Source: Vibrio sp. NTOU-M3
Lineage (GTDB): Bacteria; Pseudomonadota; Gammaproteobacteria; Enterobacterales; Vibrionaceae
Reading direction: 5' to 3'
DNA length: 64,000 nucleotides
Assembly (NCBI RefSeq): GCF_040869035.1
Contig: NZ_CP162100.1
Location: 434,001-498,000, forward strand
The position numbers and the translations under genes were made by a program. The notes under the pieces were generated by a model. That model ran no database searches, was not told the DNA's origin, and saw nothing but the letters and a program-made list of their open reading frames with translations. Positions 9,358 to 18,076 of this stretch are shown one piece after another (positions within the stretch are counted from its first letter, which is position 1; each line of letters opens with the position of its first letter).

Positions 9358-10308
9358 ATGGAAAACAAACAAATCGCAATAACACAGTTTGGCAATGCTG
9401 ATGTTTTGGCTATTCAGTCTTCCCCAATCCCCGAGCCTAAAGCTGGTGAAGTATTGGTGAAAGTTGCTTTTTCAGGCGTTAATCCTATTGATGTAAAAAC
9501 ACGAGCTGGCTTAGGTTGGGCTGCATCACAAAATAAAGATAAGCTTCCATGGGTCCCGGGCTATGATATTGCGGGGGAAGTTATCGCAACAGGTGAGAAT
9601 GTGGCGAAGTTTCAAGTGGGTGAATGTGTCGCTGGTTTTGTCGGCTTCCCACTGCAAGGGGGCGGGTATAGTCAATATGTTTGTGTCGCAGAAGCTGAAC
9701 TGAGCCTTGTCCCTGATTCCGTCACGCTTGAGGCCGCAGCGGCATTACCGCTCGCTGGACAAACTGCTGTACAGGCTCTGGATAAGGCTGCAGTTAAAGA
9801 AGGTGAACGAGTGCTCATCTTAGCGGGTGCTGGCGGTGTTGGACACATTACCGTTCAAGTTGCCGTTGCTGCAAAAGCAGAAGTCTTTACAACGTGCAGT
9901 GAAAGTAATCTAGACTACATGGCAACCTTAGGTGCTCATGCTGTTAACTATCAATTTGCCCCTGTGTCAGAGCGTGTGGAAGATGCGGATGTGCTAATTG
10001 ATCTAATTGGGGGGGATGCCGCATTAGATGCCTTGAAATGTCTTAAAGATAACGCAAGAGTTGTCACTGTTCCGACGTTAACTGCAGAATTAATTTGTGA
10101 GAAAGCAAAGCTACTGGGTTTTGAAGCGACTGGCATGCTTGTTGATCCAAGTCCTGAGCAATTAGATACCATGCTTTATATGGTGAGCGTGGGGATCTTA
10201 AAAACGGAAATCCAACAGATTTATCCAATGAAAGACGTTTCACTCGCTCACCAGCAAATAGAAACAGGGCATACGCGAGGCAAGATCTTGCTTGATATGC
10301 AATGTTAG
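9358..10308 (+). CDS. NAD(P)H-dependent quinone-oxidoreductase-like (MDR family)
   Basis: Medium-chain dehydrogenase/reductase of the zinc-independent quinone reductase type. It has a GroES-like N-terminal fold (SGVNPIDVKTRAG near residue 40) and a Rossmann motif AGAGGVGHITVQ. No catalytic zinc cysteine set is evident. I start it at the ATG at 9358 (316 residues) because an upstream in-frame extension would run through the oadB terminator; AGGGAAA lies just before. It overlaps the next gene by seven bases, so the two are translationally linked. Substrate unknown. Confidence 0.88.
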   Translation: MENKQIAITQFGNADVLAIQSSPIPEPKAGEVLVKVAFSGVNPIDVKTRAGLGWAASQNKDKLPWVPGYDIAGEVIATGENVAKFQVGECVAGFVGFPLQGGGYSQYVCVAEAELSLVPDSVTLEAAAALPLAGQTAVQALDKAAVKEGERVLILAGAGGVGHITVQVAVAAKAEVFTTCSESNLDYMATLGAHAVNYQFAPVSERVEDADVLIDLIGGDAALDALKCLKDNARVVTVPTLTAELICEKAKLLGFEATGMLVDPSPEQLDTMLYMVSVGILKTEIQQIYPMKDVSLAHQQIETGHTRGKILLDMQC

Positions 10309-10763
10309 AGGCATTTAATGCCGCCTTCCAAACCGTTGCTCTATGGTTTTCTGACTCAGCTCTCTGGGTCTTATTTTTGACTGGCTTTCTCAGCGCTACC
10401 TTATTACCGGGTGGTTCTGAGGCCGGACTGATTGCGACGCTCAATCTTAATCAATACAGCACACTCGATATTATCCTGATGGCAACTTTGGGCAATACCT
10501 TAGGAGGGATGACCAACTATTGGTTAGGACTTTGGTTGCCAAATCGAACTCAAGATGAAAAACACGGTCATAAAGCAATGCAATGGTTGAGTCAGTATGG
10601 TTACTGGACGTTGTTTTTCAGTTGGTTACCCATTATTGGTGACCCACTATGCCTAGCGGCGGGATGGCTTCGAATGCGTTTCTGGCCCTGTTTGCTCTTC
10701 GTTTTGGTAGGCAAAGCCTTCCGCTATAGTTTGCTTGCAGCAATGTTTTTTGGTTTTTTCTAA
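10302..10763 (+). CDS. YqaA/DedA-family (SNARE-associated) membrane protein
   Basis: The 153-residue inner-membrane protein has several hydrophobic spans. The GGSEAGLIATL and GNTLGGMTNYWLG segments and WLPIIGDPLCLAAGWLR are typical of the VTT/DedA domain, a family linked to lipid transport and membrane homeostasis. Its start overlaps the end of the oxidoreductase gene, and the M16 peptidase follows nine bases later, indicating an operon. Its specific function is not known to me. Confidence 0.85.
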   Translation: MLEAFNAAFQTVALWFSDSALWVLFLTGFLSATLLPGGSEAGLIATLNLNQYSTLDIILMATLGNTLGGMTNYWLGLWLPNRTQDEKHGHKAMQWLSQYGYWTLFFSWLPIIGDPLCLAAGWLRMRFWPCLLFVLVGKAFRYSLLAAMFFGFF

Positions 10764-10772
10764 GGAGATGTC

Positions 10773-13631
10773 ATGAGATACATCTGGTTAGGTGCGTTTT
10801 CTGTTTTCGCCCTATATGGTTGCTCCGCCACGTCAACACCATCGGTGCCTTTTTTTTCCTCCCTACCGGATGGTGTCACTTTAATTGAGGATGTAAAAGC
10901 TCTACCTGGTAAAGCCTCCATTCCTTATTCAAAGTATCGTTTAGATAATGGTTTAACGGTGATTTTGTCTCCGGATAACTCTGATCCTTTAGTGCATGTA
11001 GATGTGACCTATCACGTGGGCTCTGCCCGTGAAGAGATTGGCAAATCAGGCTTTGCTCATTTCTTCGAGCATATGATGTTCCAAGGCAGCGAGAACGTGG
11101 GTGACCAAGAACATTTTCGACTCATCACTGAAGCGGGAGGGACGTTAAATGGCACAACGAATCGTGATCGTACCAATTATTTCGAAACCGTGCCCTCAAA
11201 CCAATTAGAAAAAATGTTATGGCTTGAATCCGATCGGATGGGTTTTTTGCTCGATGCGGTATCGCAGAAAAAATTCGAAATACAACGTGATACGGTCAAG
11301 AATGAGCGTGCTCAAAATTATGATAATCGCCCGTATGGGTTGATGTGGGAAAAGATGGGAGAGGCGCTGTATCCTGAAGGTCATCCTTATTCATGGCAGA
11401 CGATTGGTTATGTAGAAGATCTTGATCGTGTCGATGTTAATGACCTGAAAGCGTTCTTCCTCCGTTGGTACGGGCCCAACAATGCTGTGCTGACTATTGG
11501 CGGTAATATCGATGTTGATCAAACCTTAGAGTGGATCAATAAATACTTTGGTTCTATTCCTGAAGGGCCAAAAGTAGAGAAAGCGCCAAAACAACCAACG
11601 ACATTGAAACAAGATCGATATGTGACGCTAGAAGATCGAATTCAGCAGCCGATGGTGCTGCTGGGGTGGCCGACGAAGTATAACGGCCATGACAGCCAAG
11701 CGACACTGAACGCATTAGCCAATGTTCTGGGTAATGGAGCAAACAGCCTGCTTTATCAAAAACTGGTGAAAACACAGAAAGCGGTGGACGCAGGTGCATT
11801 TCAAGATTGTGCTGAACTCTCTTGTACTTTCTACGTCTACGCCATGGGGCCATCAGGAGAAAAAGGCAAACTTGCGCCTTTGTATCAAGAGCTGATGCAA
11901 ACGCTGAATGACTTCGAAAAAACAGGGGTAGATAAAGAACGCCTTGAGCAGATCACGGGTAGCGCCGAAGCCAATGCCGTATTTGCTTTGCAAAGTGTAC
12001 GCGGCAAAGTCACTCAATTAGCTTCGAATCAGACGTTCTTTGATCAACCTGATCGCCTCCAAACGCAGCTTGAGCAGATTCGAGCAGTGACACCCGAATC
12101 GGTAATGCAAGCGTATGAGCAATATGTTAACGGTCACCCTAAAGTCACATTAAGCGTGGTCCCGAAAGGCAAGAAAGATTATGCGGTGAAGCCAGCGGAT
12201 TTTGTTACGCCGCCTCGCAATTTACCTCAGTACCAAAGGATCAGTGATGATCAGCTTGCCTATCGACGAGCAGAAGATGACTTTGATCGCTCTGTCATGC
12301 CAGAGGTGGCTGACGGCGTTAAGGCCCACATGCCCAAGCTCTATAACATTTATTTTGATAACGGTGCTGAATTACTAGGTACGGTTTCAAATGAAACGCC
12401 AACTGTTCAGCTAGAGATCCGTTTCCCTGCAGGTGAGCGCTATGTCGCGAAAGGCAAAGAGGGGCTTGCTAATTTAACTGCTTCTTTGATGCAAGAAGGA
12501 ACGACAAAGCATAGCCTCGAGCAGTTGACCGCTGAATTAGATAAATTAGGCAGTTCTGTTTCTGTGAATGCAGGAAGCTACACCACAAGCATCTCAGTGT
12601 CGACGTTAGAGAAAAACTTAAAACCGACTTTAGATATCGTGGAAGAAGTGTTGTTTAACCCTGCATTTAACCAAGCTGATTTTGATCGCGTGAAAAAGCA
12701 GATGTTGGAAGGCGTTGTCTATCAGCATCAAAAACCAACTTGGATGGCATCGCAGGCAACACGTGAAGTCTTATTTGGTGATGCCGTTTTTGCTCGCTCG
12801 AGTGATGGTTCTATGGCGTCAATCCAAGGGCTCACTTTAGCGGATGTGAAAGCTTTTTATCAACAGCACTATACTCCGCAGGGAGCGCAGGTTGTAGTTG
12901 TTGGAGATATCTCCAAGCGTGATATCAAAAAGCAGCTGGCGTTTATTGATAACTGGAAAGGAGAAGCTGCTCCATTGCTTCGCCCTCAAATTGTTAAACC
13001 TTTGCAAGGGCAGAAAATCTTTTTAGTCGATAAACCCAATGCACCACAGAGTGTCGTTCGAATGGTACGTCAAGGTTTACCTTTTGATGCAATCGGAGAG
13101 ACTTACCTTAGCCAACTTGCGAATTTTAATTTAGCTGGGAACTTCAACAGCCGCTTAAACCAAAATCTACGTGAGGATAAAGGCTACACCTATGGGGCCA
13201 GTGGTTATCTGGCGGCAAACCGAGAAATTGGTGCCATTGTGTTTAATGCCCAAGTGAGAGCCGATGCAACCATTCCGTCAATTAAAGAGATGCGTAAAGA
13301 ACTTGAGACATATAGCCAATCGGGTATGAATGCAGAAGAGATGAAATTTTTACGCCTTGCCGTCGGTCAACAAGATGCGCTTAAGTATGAAACACCTTCG
13401 CAAAAGGCTCTATTGTTAAGTTCTATCCTGACCTATAACTTGGATGAAGATTATCTTAAGCAGCGTAATGAGATTGTAGACACGGTAAGTAGAGACACTC
13501 TAAATGTATTAGCTAAGAAATGGTTTAACCCCAATGACTACCAAATTATTGTGGTAGGGGATGCGAAAACGTTAAAGCCGCAATTAGAAAAGTTGCAGAT
13601 TCCCGTAGAAGAGCTTGAAATCATCCGTTAG
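10773..13631 (+). CDS. M16-family zinc metallopeptidase, lipoprotein
   Basis: Large insulinase/pitrilysin-like peptidase of 952 residues. The N-terminus is a lipoprotein signal with lipobox LYGC, Cys17 being the lipidated residue, so it is likely periplasmic and membrane-anchored. The inverted zinc motif HFFEH is at residues 96-100, and the distal Glu of the family lies in the NERAQNYDNRPYG region. A second half (from about residue 520) repeats the fold without an intact HxxEH, as in single-chain M16 enzymes. Strong site AAGGAG before the ATG. The natural substrate is unknown. Confidence 0.9.
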   Translation: MRYIWLGAFSVFALYGCSATSTPSVPFFSSLPDGVTLIEDVKALPGKASIPYSKYRLDNGLTVILSPDNSDPLVHVDVTYHVGSAREEIGKSGFAHFFEHMMFQGSENVGDQEHFRLITEAGGTLNGTTNRDRTNYFETVPSNQLEKMLWLESDRMGFLLDAVSQKKFEIQRDTVKNERAQNYDNRPYGLMWEKMGEALYPEGHPYSWQTIGYVEDLDRVDVNDLKAFFLRWYGPNNAVLTIGGNIDVDQTLEWINKYFGSIPEGPKVEKAPKQPTTLKQDRYVTLEDRIQQPMVLLGWPTKYNGHDSQATLNALANVLGNGANSLLYQKLVKTQKAVDAGAFQDCAELSCTFYVYAMGPSGEKGKLAPLYQELMQTLNDFEKTGVDKERLEQITGSAEANAVFALQSVRGKVTQLASNQTFFDQPDRLQTQLEQIRAVTPESVMQAYEQYVNGHPKVTLSVVPKGKKDYAVKPADFVTPPRNLPQYQRISDDQLAYRRAEDDFDRSVMPEVADGVKAHMPKLYNIYFDNGAELLGTVSNETPTVQLEIRFPAGERYVAKGKEGLANLTASLMQEGTTKHSLEQLTAELDKLGSSVSVNAGSYTTSISVSTLEKNLKPTLDIVEEVLFNPAFNQADFDRVKKQMLEGVVYQHQKPTWMASQATREVLFGDAVFARSSDGSMASIQGLTLADVKAFYQQHYTPQGAQVVVVGDISKRDIKKQLAFIDNWKGEAAPLLRPQIVKPLQGQKIFLVDKPNAPQSVVRMVRQGLPFDAIGETYLSQLANFNLAGNFNSRLNQNLREDKGYTYGASGYLAANREIGAIVFNAQVRADATIPSIKEMRKELETYSQSGMNAEEMKFLRLAVGQQDALKYETPSQKALLLSSILTYNLDEDYLKQRNEIVDTVSRDTLNVLAKKWFNPNDYQIIVVGDAKTLKPQLEKLQIPVEELEIIR

Positions 13632-13654
13632 AGTACACATAAATTAGAGCAAAA

Positions 13655-13715
13655 GCAGAAGGTGCTTGTTCACCTTCTGCGATTATAAGCCAGTAAGAAG
13701 CGCGTTGCTTCTTAC
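13655..13715 (+). promoter_or_regulatory. Two consecutive hairpins in gshA leader
   Basis: Hairpin A: GCAGAAGGTG (13655-13664), loop of six, CACCTTCTGC (13671-13680), a perfect 10-bp stem. Hairpin B: GTAAGAAG (13693-13700), loop of seven, CTTCTTAC (13708-13715), a perfect 8-bp stem. Neither is followed by a clear T run. They lie between the M16 gene and the gshA start. Confidence 0.6.
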
Positions 13716-13737
13716 CCCAGATATAGGCGACCGCATT

Positions 13738-15306
13738 TTGACTGATTTTGCTGCGCGACTTGAGCGAGTTGCACGTAATCCGGAAATATTCAAACAGTTT
13801 GGCCGTGGTGTTGAGCGTGAAACATTGCGCTATCACCAAGATGGCTACCTGGCACAAACACCGCACCCTAAGGAGCTAGGTTCCGCGTATTCAAATCAAT
13901 GGATTACAACGGATTTTTCTGAATCGCTGCTGGAGTTTATTACACCAGTATCAAACGACATTGATGAACTTCTTTCACAGTTAGAGGACATCCACCATTT
14001 TACTCAAACCAAATTGGGTGAAGAAAAAATGTGGCCTCTTTCTATGCCTTGCTTTGTTGGAAGTGAAGACGATATCAATCTAGCGCAATATGGAAGCTCA
14101 AACTCAGGTCGAATGAAAACCTTGTATCGTGAAGGGCTTAAACGCCGCTACGGTAGCTTGATGCAAATCATTTCCGGGGTGCACTTTAACTTCTCTTTTC
14201 CTGAAAGTTTTTGGGATGGCTTATTAGGAGAGCAAGGCGAAGCTGAGCGGGCAGAAGCTAAATCGACTGCATACTTCGCATTGATCCGCAATTACTACCG
14301 TTTTGGTTGGTTGATCCCGTATTTCTTTGGTGCTTCTCCGGCACTTTGCTCTTCCTTCATCCAAGGTCGAGATACAAAACTGCCTTTTGAAAGTGTTGGA
14401 AAAACACTCTACCTGCCAAAAGCCACGGCTTTGAGATTGAGCGACCTTGGTTACACCAATAGTGCACAAAGTGTTTTGAAAATTGGTTTCAATAGCCTTG
14501 AACAGTATTTGAATGGGCTCAATAAAGCCATCCGTACACCATCCGAAGAGTTTGCTGAAATTGGTGTGAAAGTTGACGGTGAATATCGTCAACTGAATAG
14601 CAATGTCTTGCAGATTGAAAATGAACTTTATGCGCCTATTCGTCCTAAACGCGTAGCCAAGAGTGGTGAGAAGCCTTCAGATGCGCTCGCAAGAGGTGGC
14701 GTTGAATACATAGAGGTTCGTTCTCTTGATGTGAACCCATATAGTGCTGTAGGCATCAGTGATGAACAAATACGCTTCTTAGATCTATTTTTAACATGGG
14801 CCGCTTTGTCAGACTCAGAGCCAATGGACGATTGCGAACTTGAGTGTTGGCGACAAAACTGGAATAAAGTCATTGTTGAAGGACGTAAGCCCGGCCTTGA
14901 ACTTCAGATTGGTTGTAAAGGCGAAGTTCTCACACTTCAAGCATGGGCAAAACGCGTATTTGTTGAGTTGACGCAAGTTGCTGAGCAAATGGATAAGGCG
15001 AATGACGGTTCGGCATACCAGAGTGTTTGCTATAAATTATTAGAGTGGATTGATAACCCCGAGCTTACGATTTCAGGGCAACTTCTTGAAGACACTAAAA
15101 AGCTAGGCGGTTTAGGTAAAGTGGGGTGTGCGTTTGGCAAAGAGTATCGTCAGAAGCATCTCGCTCACCAATACAAAACTTACTCTCAAGCTGAAATGGA
15201 ACAAGAAGTTGAGCGCTCTGTTACTGCACAACAAGCGGTTGAACAAGCAGATACACAAGGCTTTGATGAGTTTTTACAAGACTACTTCGCTTATTTAAAA
15301 GAGTAA
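13738..15306 (+). CDS. gshA: Glutamate-cysteine ligase
   Basis: Catalyses ATP-dependent joining of glutamate and cysteine, the committed step of glutathione synthesis. The [10 protein letters not shown] motif near residue 22 and [13 protein letters not shown] are signatures of the proteobacterial GshA class. I place the start at the TTG at 13738, giving [12 protein letters not shown] and 522 residues, the usual length. The open frame extends 24 codons further up, but that stretch encodes the two leader hairpins and has no family similarity I recognise. The ribosome site TAGGCGA is weak, so translation may be low or regulated. Eight bases separate it from the next gene. Confidence 0.95.
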   Translation: MTDFAARLERVARNPEIFKQFGRGVERETLRYHQDGYLAQTPHPKELGSAYSNQWITTDFSESLLEFITPVSNDIDELLSQLEDIHHFTQTKLGEEKMWPLSMPCFVGSEDDINLAQYGSSNSGRMKTLYREGLKRRYGSLMQIISGVHFNFSFPESFWDGLLGEQGEAERAEAKSTAYFALIRNYYRFGWLIPYFFGASPALCSSFIQGRDTKLPFESVGKTLYLPKATALRLSDLGYTNSAQSVLKIGFNSLEQYLNGLNKAIRTPSEEFAEIGVKVDGEYRQLNSNVLQIENELYAPIRPKRVAKSGEKPSDALARGGVEYIEVRSLDVNPYSAVGISDEQIRFLDLFLTWAALSDSEPMDDCELECWRQNWNKVIVEGRKPGLELQIGCKGEVLTLQAWAKRVFVELTQVAEQMDKANDGSAYQSVCYKLLEWIDNPELTISGQLLEDTKKLGGLGKVGCAFGKEYRQKHLAHQYKTYSQAEMEQEVERSVTAQQAVEQADTQGFDEFLQDYFAYLKE

Positions 15307-15313
15307 CCACTGC

Positions 15314-15919
15314 GTGAAAGCTGCCCAAACCCTTTCAGTACTATTTGGTGTCGCCATCTTAGCAGGATGTGCGACAGCCCCCCCTAAAAAGCAATCTAAT
15401 ATTTGTGAAATATTCCGTGAAAAGCCGGGATGGTATGACGATGCACTAGACATGAAAAAAGAGTGGGGGACACCTATTCATGTAGCAATGGCTTTCATAA
15501 AACAAGAAAGCAGCTTTAAGCATGACGCTCGTCCTCCTAGAGATTATCTACTGGGTTTTATCCCGTGGGGGCGAGTCAGCAGCGCGTATGGTTATGCACA
15601 AGCACAAGATCCTGCTTGGGAAGATTTCCAAAAAGCGACACGACATGGTGGTTCACGAACAAGTTTTGATGATTCCATCATGTTTGTAGGTTGGTATACC
15701 AGTGAAACTCAGAGGCAACTTGGGGTTTCAAAGTGGGACCCATACAATCAATACCTCGCCTATCATGAAGGAAGAGGTGGCTTTAAGCGCAAAACGTACA
15801 ACTCGAAACCATCACTATTGCGAGTAGCGCGCAAAGTTGAGCAGCAGGCAAAAGATTATGGTTGGCAGTTGAAGCAATGCCAACAAGAATTGGAAGATAA
15901 CAGAAGCTGGTTCTTTTAA
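15314..15919 (+). CDS. Lysozyme-like (SLT-type) lipoprotein
   Basis: 201-residue secreted protein with lipobox LAGC ending at Cys19. The mature part has the catalytic-type motif [16 protein letters not shown] followed by [11 protein letters not shown], resembling the E...S and GxxQ motifs of lytic transglycosylases. It is therefore likely a small peptidoglycan-cleaving enzyme at the envelope. The start is GTG, eight bases after gshA and 17 bases upstream of luxS, so the three probably share a transcript. Confidence 0.8.
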   Translation: MKAAQTLSVLFGVAILAGCATAPPKKQSNICEIFREKPGWYDDALDMKKEWGTPIHVAMAFIKQESSFKHDARPPRDYLLGFIPWGRVSSAYGYAQAQDPAWEDFQKATRHGGSRTSFDDSIMFVGWYTSETQRQLGVSKWDPYNQYLAYHEGRGGFKRKTYNSKPSLLRVARKVEQQAKDYGWQLKQCQQELEDNRSWFF

Positions 15920-15936
15920 TCAGTAGGAGAAGGATA

Positions 15937-16455
15937 ATGCCATTACTTGATAGTTTTACCGTTGACCACACACGAATGAATGCACCCGCAGTTCGTGTAG
16001 CAAAGACCATGACCACGCCAAAAGGCGATACCATAACGGTATTTGATTTACGTTTTACTCAGCCAAATAAAGACATCCTTTCTGAAAAAGGCATTCATAC
16101 GCTTGAGCACCTTTATGCTGGCTTTATGCGTAATCACTTAAATGGGGACTCAGTAGAGATCATCGATATTTCACCTATGGGGTGTCGTACTGGGTTCTAC
16201 ATGAGTTTGATTGGTACGCCTTCAGAGCAAAAGGTTGCTGAAGCGTGGCTTGCGGCAATGCAAGACGTACTGAAAGTTGAAGCTCAGAACAAGATCCCTG
16301 AATTGAATGAGTATCAGTGCGGTACAGCAGCAATGCACTCATTAGAAGAAGCGAAAGCGATTGCAACGGCCATTATTGATGCCGGAATTTTAGTGAATAA
16401 AAATGACGAGTTGGCACTGCCGGAGTCAATGCTAAAAGAGCTGCGTGTAGACTGA
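15937..16455 (+). CDS. luxS: S-ribosylhomocysteine lyase LuxS (AI-2 synthase)
   Basis: Cleaves S-ribosylhomocysteine to homocysteine and DPD, the precursor of autoinducer 2, and recycles the activated methyl cycle. At 172 residues it has the metal ligands His54 and His58 (HTLEH), Cys128, and the catalytic Cys83 in MGCRTGFY. Strong ribosome site AGGAGAAGGA before the ATG. It lies at the end of the gshA unit and is followed by a terminator. The gshA-luxS neighbourhood is also found in other vibrios and enterics. Confidence 0.98.
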   Translation: MPLLDSFTVDHTRMNAPAVRVAKTMTTPKGDTITVFDLRFTQPNKDILSEKGIHTLEHLYAGFMRNHLNGDSVEIIDISPMGCRTGFYMSLIGTPSEQKVAEAWLAAMQDVLKVEAQNKIPELNEYQCGTAAMHSLEEAKAIATAIIDAGILVNKNDELALPESMLKELRVD

Positions 16456-16472
16456 GTTTCTAACGGTTAATA

Positions 16473-16500
16473 AAAAAGGAAGGCTAAGCCTTCCTTTTTT
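16473..16500. terminator. Bidirectional terminator between luxS and RDD gene
   Basis: AAAAAAGGAAGGC / GCCTTCCTTTTTT with a three-base loop. It has T runs on both strands and lies between convergent genes. Confidence 0.9.
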
Positions 16501-16975
16501 ATTGCGCCTTAGGTAAAACCACGACCTGAGTTTTTGCCCATATGTCATGAAATCCCCGTTTTTGAGGATCAAAAGGCACGGTTAAGTTGGCCAAGCCAAA
16601 CCCTGATGTTGCAATGCGAATCATAGCTTGAGTAACACTTATTGGGGTGCCATCGACATTTCGTATCTGAAGCTTCCAAGCTCGCATTCCTAGTGTTTGG
16701 CCAGCTCGAGTCCAGAAAAAAACAAAGAAATAAATCCAAACAGCGGCTAGGTAGAAAGTATAGATTGGGCTCCATATTGGATGGTTAGTTAAGAAGTCAC
16801 TGACATCTTCATAAGGTGCGGCAGTGAATAAGCCCATAGCGATAAGTGCATGCAGCAGAGCAATAACCAGCCCTGCGGCCATCATTTCAATGGCGATAAT
16901 GATCAGGCCATCATAGAAAAGAGCCCCTAAACGACGAAATAAGCCTGCTGGTGGAAGTGAGTGAGTATTAGACAT
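16499..16975 (-). CDS. RDD-domain membrane protein
   Basis: 158-residue inner-membrane protein of the RDD family. N-terminal FRRLGALFYDG carries the conserved Arg/Asp of the first helix. Hydrophobic spans lie at about residues 22-50 and 70-92. RAGQTLGMRAWKLQI and RGFHDIWAKTQVV are family signatures. Role undefined; some members are involved in ion homeostasis. It converges on luxS, and its stop codon overlaps the shared terminator. A ribosome-site-like AGGTAAG precedes the start. Confidence 0.88.
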   Translation of the reverse strand: MSNTHSLPPAGLFRRLGALFYDGLIIIAIEMMAAGLVIALLHALIAMGLFTAAPYEDVSDFLTNHPIWSPIYTFYLAAVWIYFFVFFWTRAGQTLGMRAWKLQIRNVDGTPISVTQAMIRIATSGFGLANLTVPFDPQKRGFHDIWAKTQVVVLPKAQ

Positions 16976-17166
16976 AAAACTGCTTACCTAAATCAAGATG
17001 AGCGTCAGGATATAGGCTGGATCCAGTTCTGAAAAGAGAGCTAACGCACAGTGTCTCAATTTGTGGCGAAATTATCAGCAAACAATTGGCTTTTAAAGCT
17101 TTTATGGTTGCACGCCGTCGCTTCTTACGTATAATGCCAATCATCAAAGGGCAACAGCCCAAAGAT

Positions 17167-17251
17167 GCCGGTGTGGTGAAATTGGTATACACGACGGATT
17201 CAAAATCCGTTGCCTTCGGGCGTGGCGGTTCAAGTCCGCCCACCGGTACCA
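17167..17251 (+). tRNA. tRNA-Leu (anticodon CAA)
   Basis: 85-nt class II tRNA. Acceptor GCCGGTG / CACCGGT, discriminator A, encoded CCA. The anticodon loop TTCAAAA gives CAA, decoding UUG. It stands alone, divergent from the RDD gene. Confidence 0.97.
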
Positions 17252-17259
17252 TATTTAAA

Positions 17260-17295
17260 CAACAAAGCCTCGACGAAAGTCGGGGCTTTGTTGTA
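17260..17295 (+). terminator. Terminator after tRNA-Leu
   Basis: Long stem CAACAAAGCCTCGAC / GTCGGGGCTTTGTTG with a GAAA loop. The T run is short, but the stem is strong. Confidence 0.75.
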
Positions 17296-17297
17296 TC

Positions 17298-17684
17298 TGG
17301 CACTTACTCATTATCAGGTATGGTTTCCACATTGTTGTCATATGATAATGGATAAAGAGGAAAGCATTTTTATAAATCAATATACTTACGTTCGACTTCC
17401 TTTTTGCTTTCTTCTTAAAATTATTTTTTACTTTAAATTCTGACTTAAATTAATTCAATTGGATTTTCTAATTTATTGGGTTTAATTAAATTTCATTTCA
17501 ATCTAAATCAATAAAAATAAGATTGGTACTTTCTAATTAAATAACGTAAATCACGAAAAATTTTCAGGATCATTTTGATCAAATTGAGAACTTGTTCACG
17601 CACAAAGCAACCGGTTGCGCTTTTGTGCGTTGGTTATATTTGCTACAGTGATGTTAGGTTGATATTTAATCACTGGAGTAGACC
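17298..17684 (+). promoter_or_regulatory. Control region of the chitobiose-type PTS operon
   Basis: 387 bases without a gene, very AT-rich up to about 17590. The perfect palindrome GCAACCGGTTGC is at 17607-17618, with a central CG as in LacI/PurR-family operators. It is flanked by the further inverted arms ACGCACAAA / TTTGTGCGT. A second inverted repeat, CAGTGAT (17646-17652) / ATCACTG (17669-17675), lies just before the ribosome site. Possible -10 boxes are TATATT (17635) or TACAGT (17644); no strong -35 is seen. Confidence 0.65.
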
Positions 17685-17987
17685 ATGAAAAAGATTTTAC
17701 TGTGTTGTAGCGCAGGCATGTCAACGAGCATGCTAGTGCAAAAAATGGAGCAGGCCGCGAGCATTCAAGGAATAGAATGCAAAATAGATGCATTGGCTGT
17801 GAGTCAGTTTAATGAAGCTATTAGCGAGTATGATGTTTGTTTGCTGGGACCTCAGGTTCGCTTTCAACTGGAAGAGTTGAAGAAGACAGCTGACGAACAT
17901 GGAAAGAATATTGCGGCCATCTCTCCTCAAGATTATGGAATGATGAAAGGCGATAAAGTACTAGAGCAAGCGTTGAACTTAATTTAA
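17685..17987 (+). CDS. chbB: PTS lactose/cellobiose-type IIB (chitobiose)
   Basis: Cytoplasmic phosphotransfer protein that passes phosphate from IIA to the sugar crossing IIC. 100 residues; the active-site loop CCSAGMSTS has the phosphorylatable Cys at residue 8. First gene of a six-gene unit (IIB, IIC, IIA, GH4 glycosidase, ChbG, LacI-type regulator), the order of the V. cholerae VC1281-VC1286 cluster. The ChbG gene points to chitin-derived disaccharides rather than plant cellobiose, but the transported sugar cannot be proved from sequence. Ribosome site CTGGAG before the ATG. Confidence 0.9.
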   Translation: MKKILLCCSAGMSTSMLVQKMEQAASIQGIECKIDALAVSQFNEAISEYDVCLLGPQVRFQLEELKKTADEHGKNIAAISPQDYGMMKGDKVLEQALNLI

Positions 17988-18076
17988 TAAACTCCATTTT
18001 CATTTAATAGGTAATAAACCCCAATATTTAAATATTGGGGATGGGACTTTATTTATCTAAATATAAGGAATTATCC

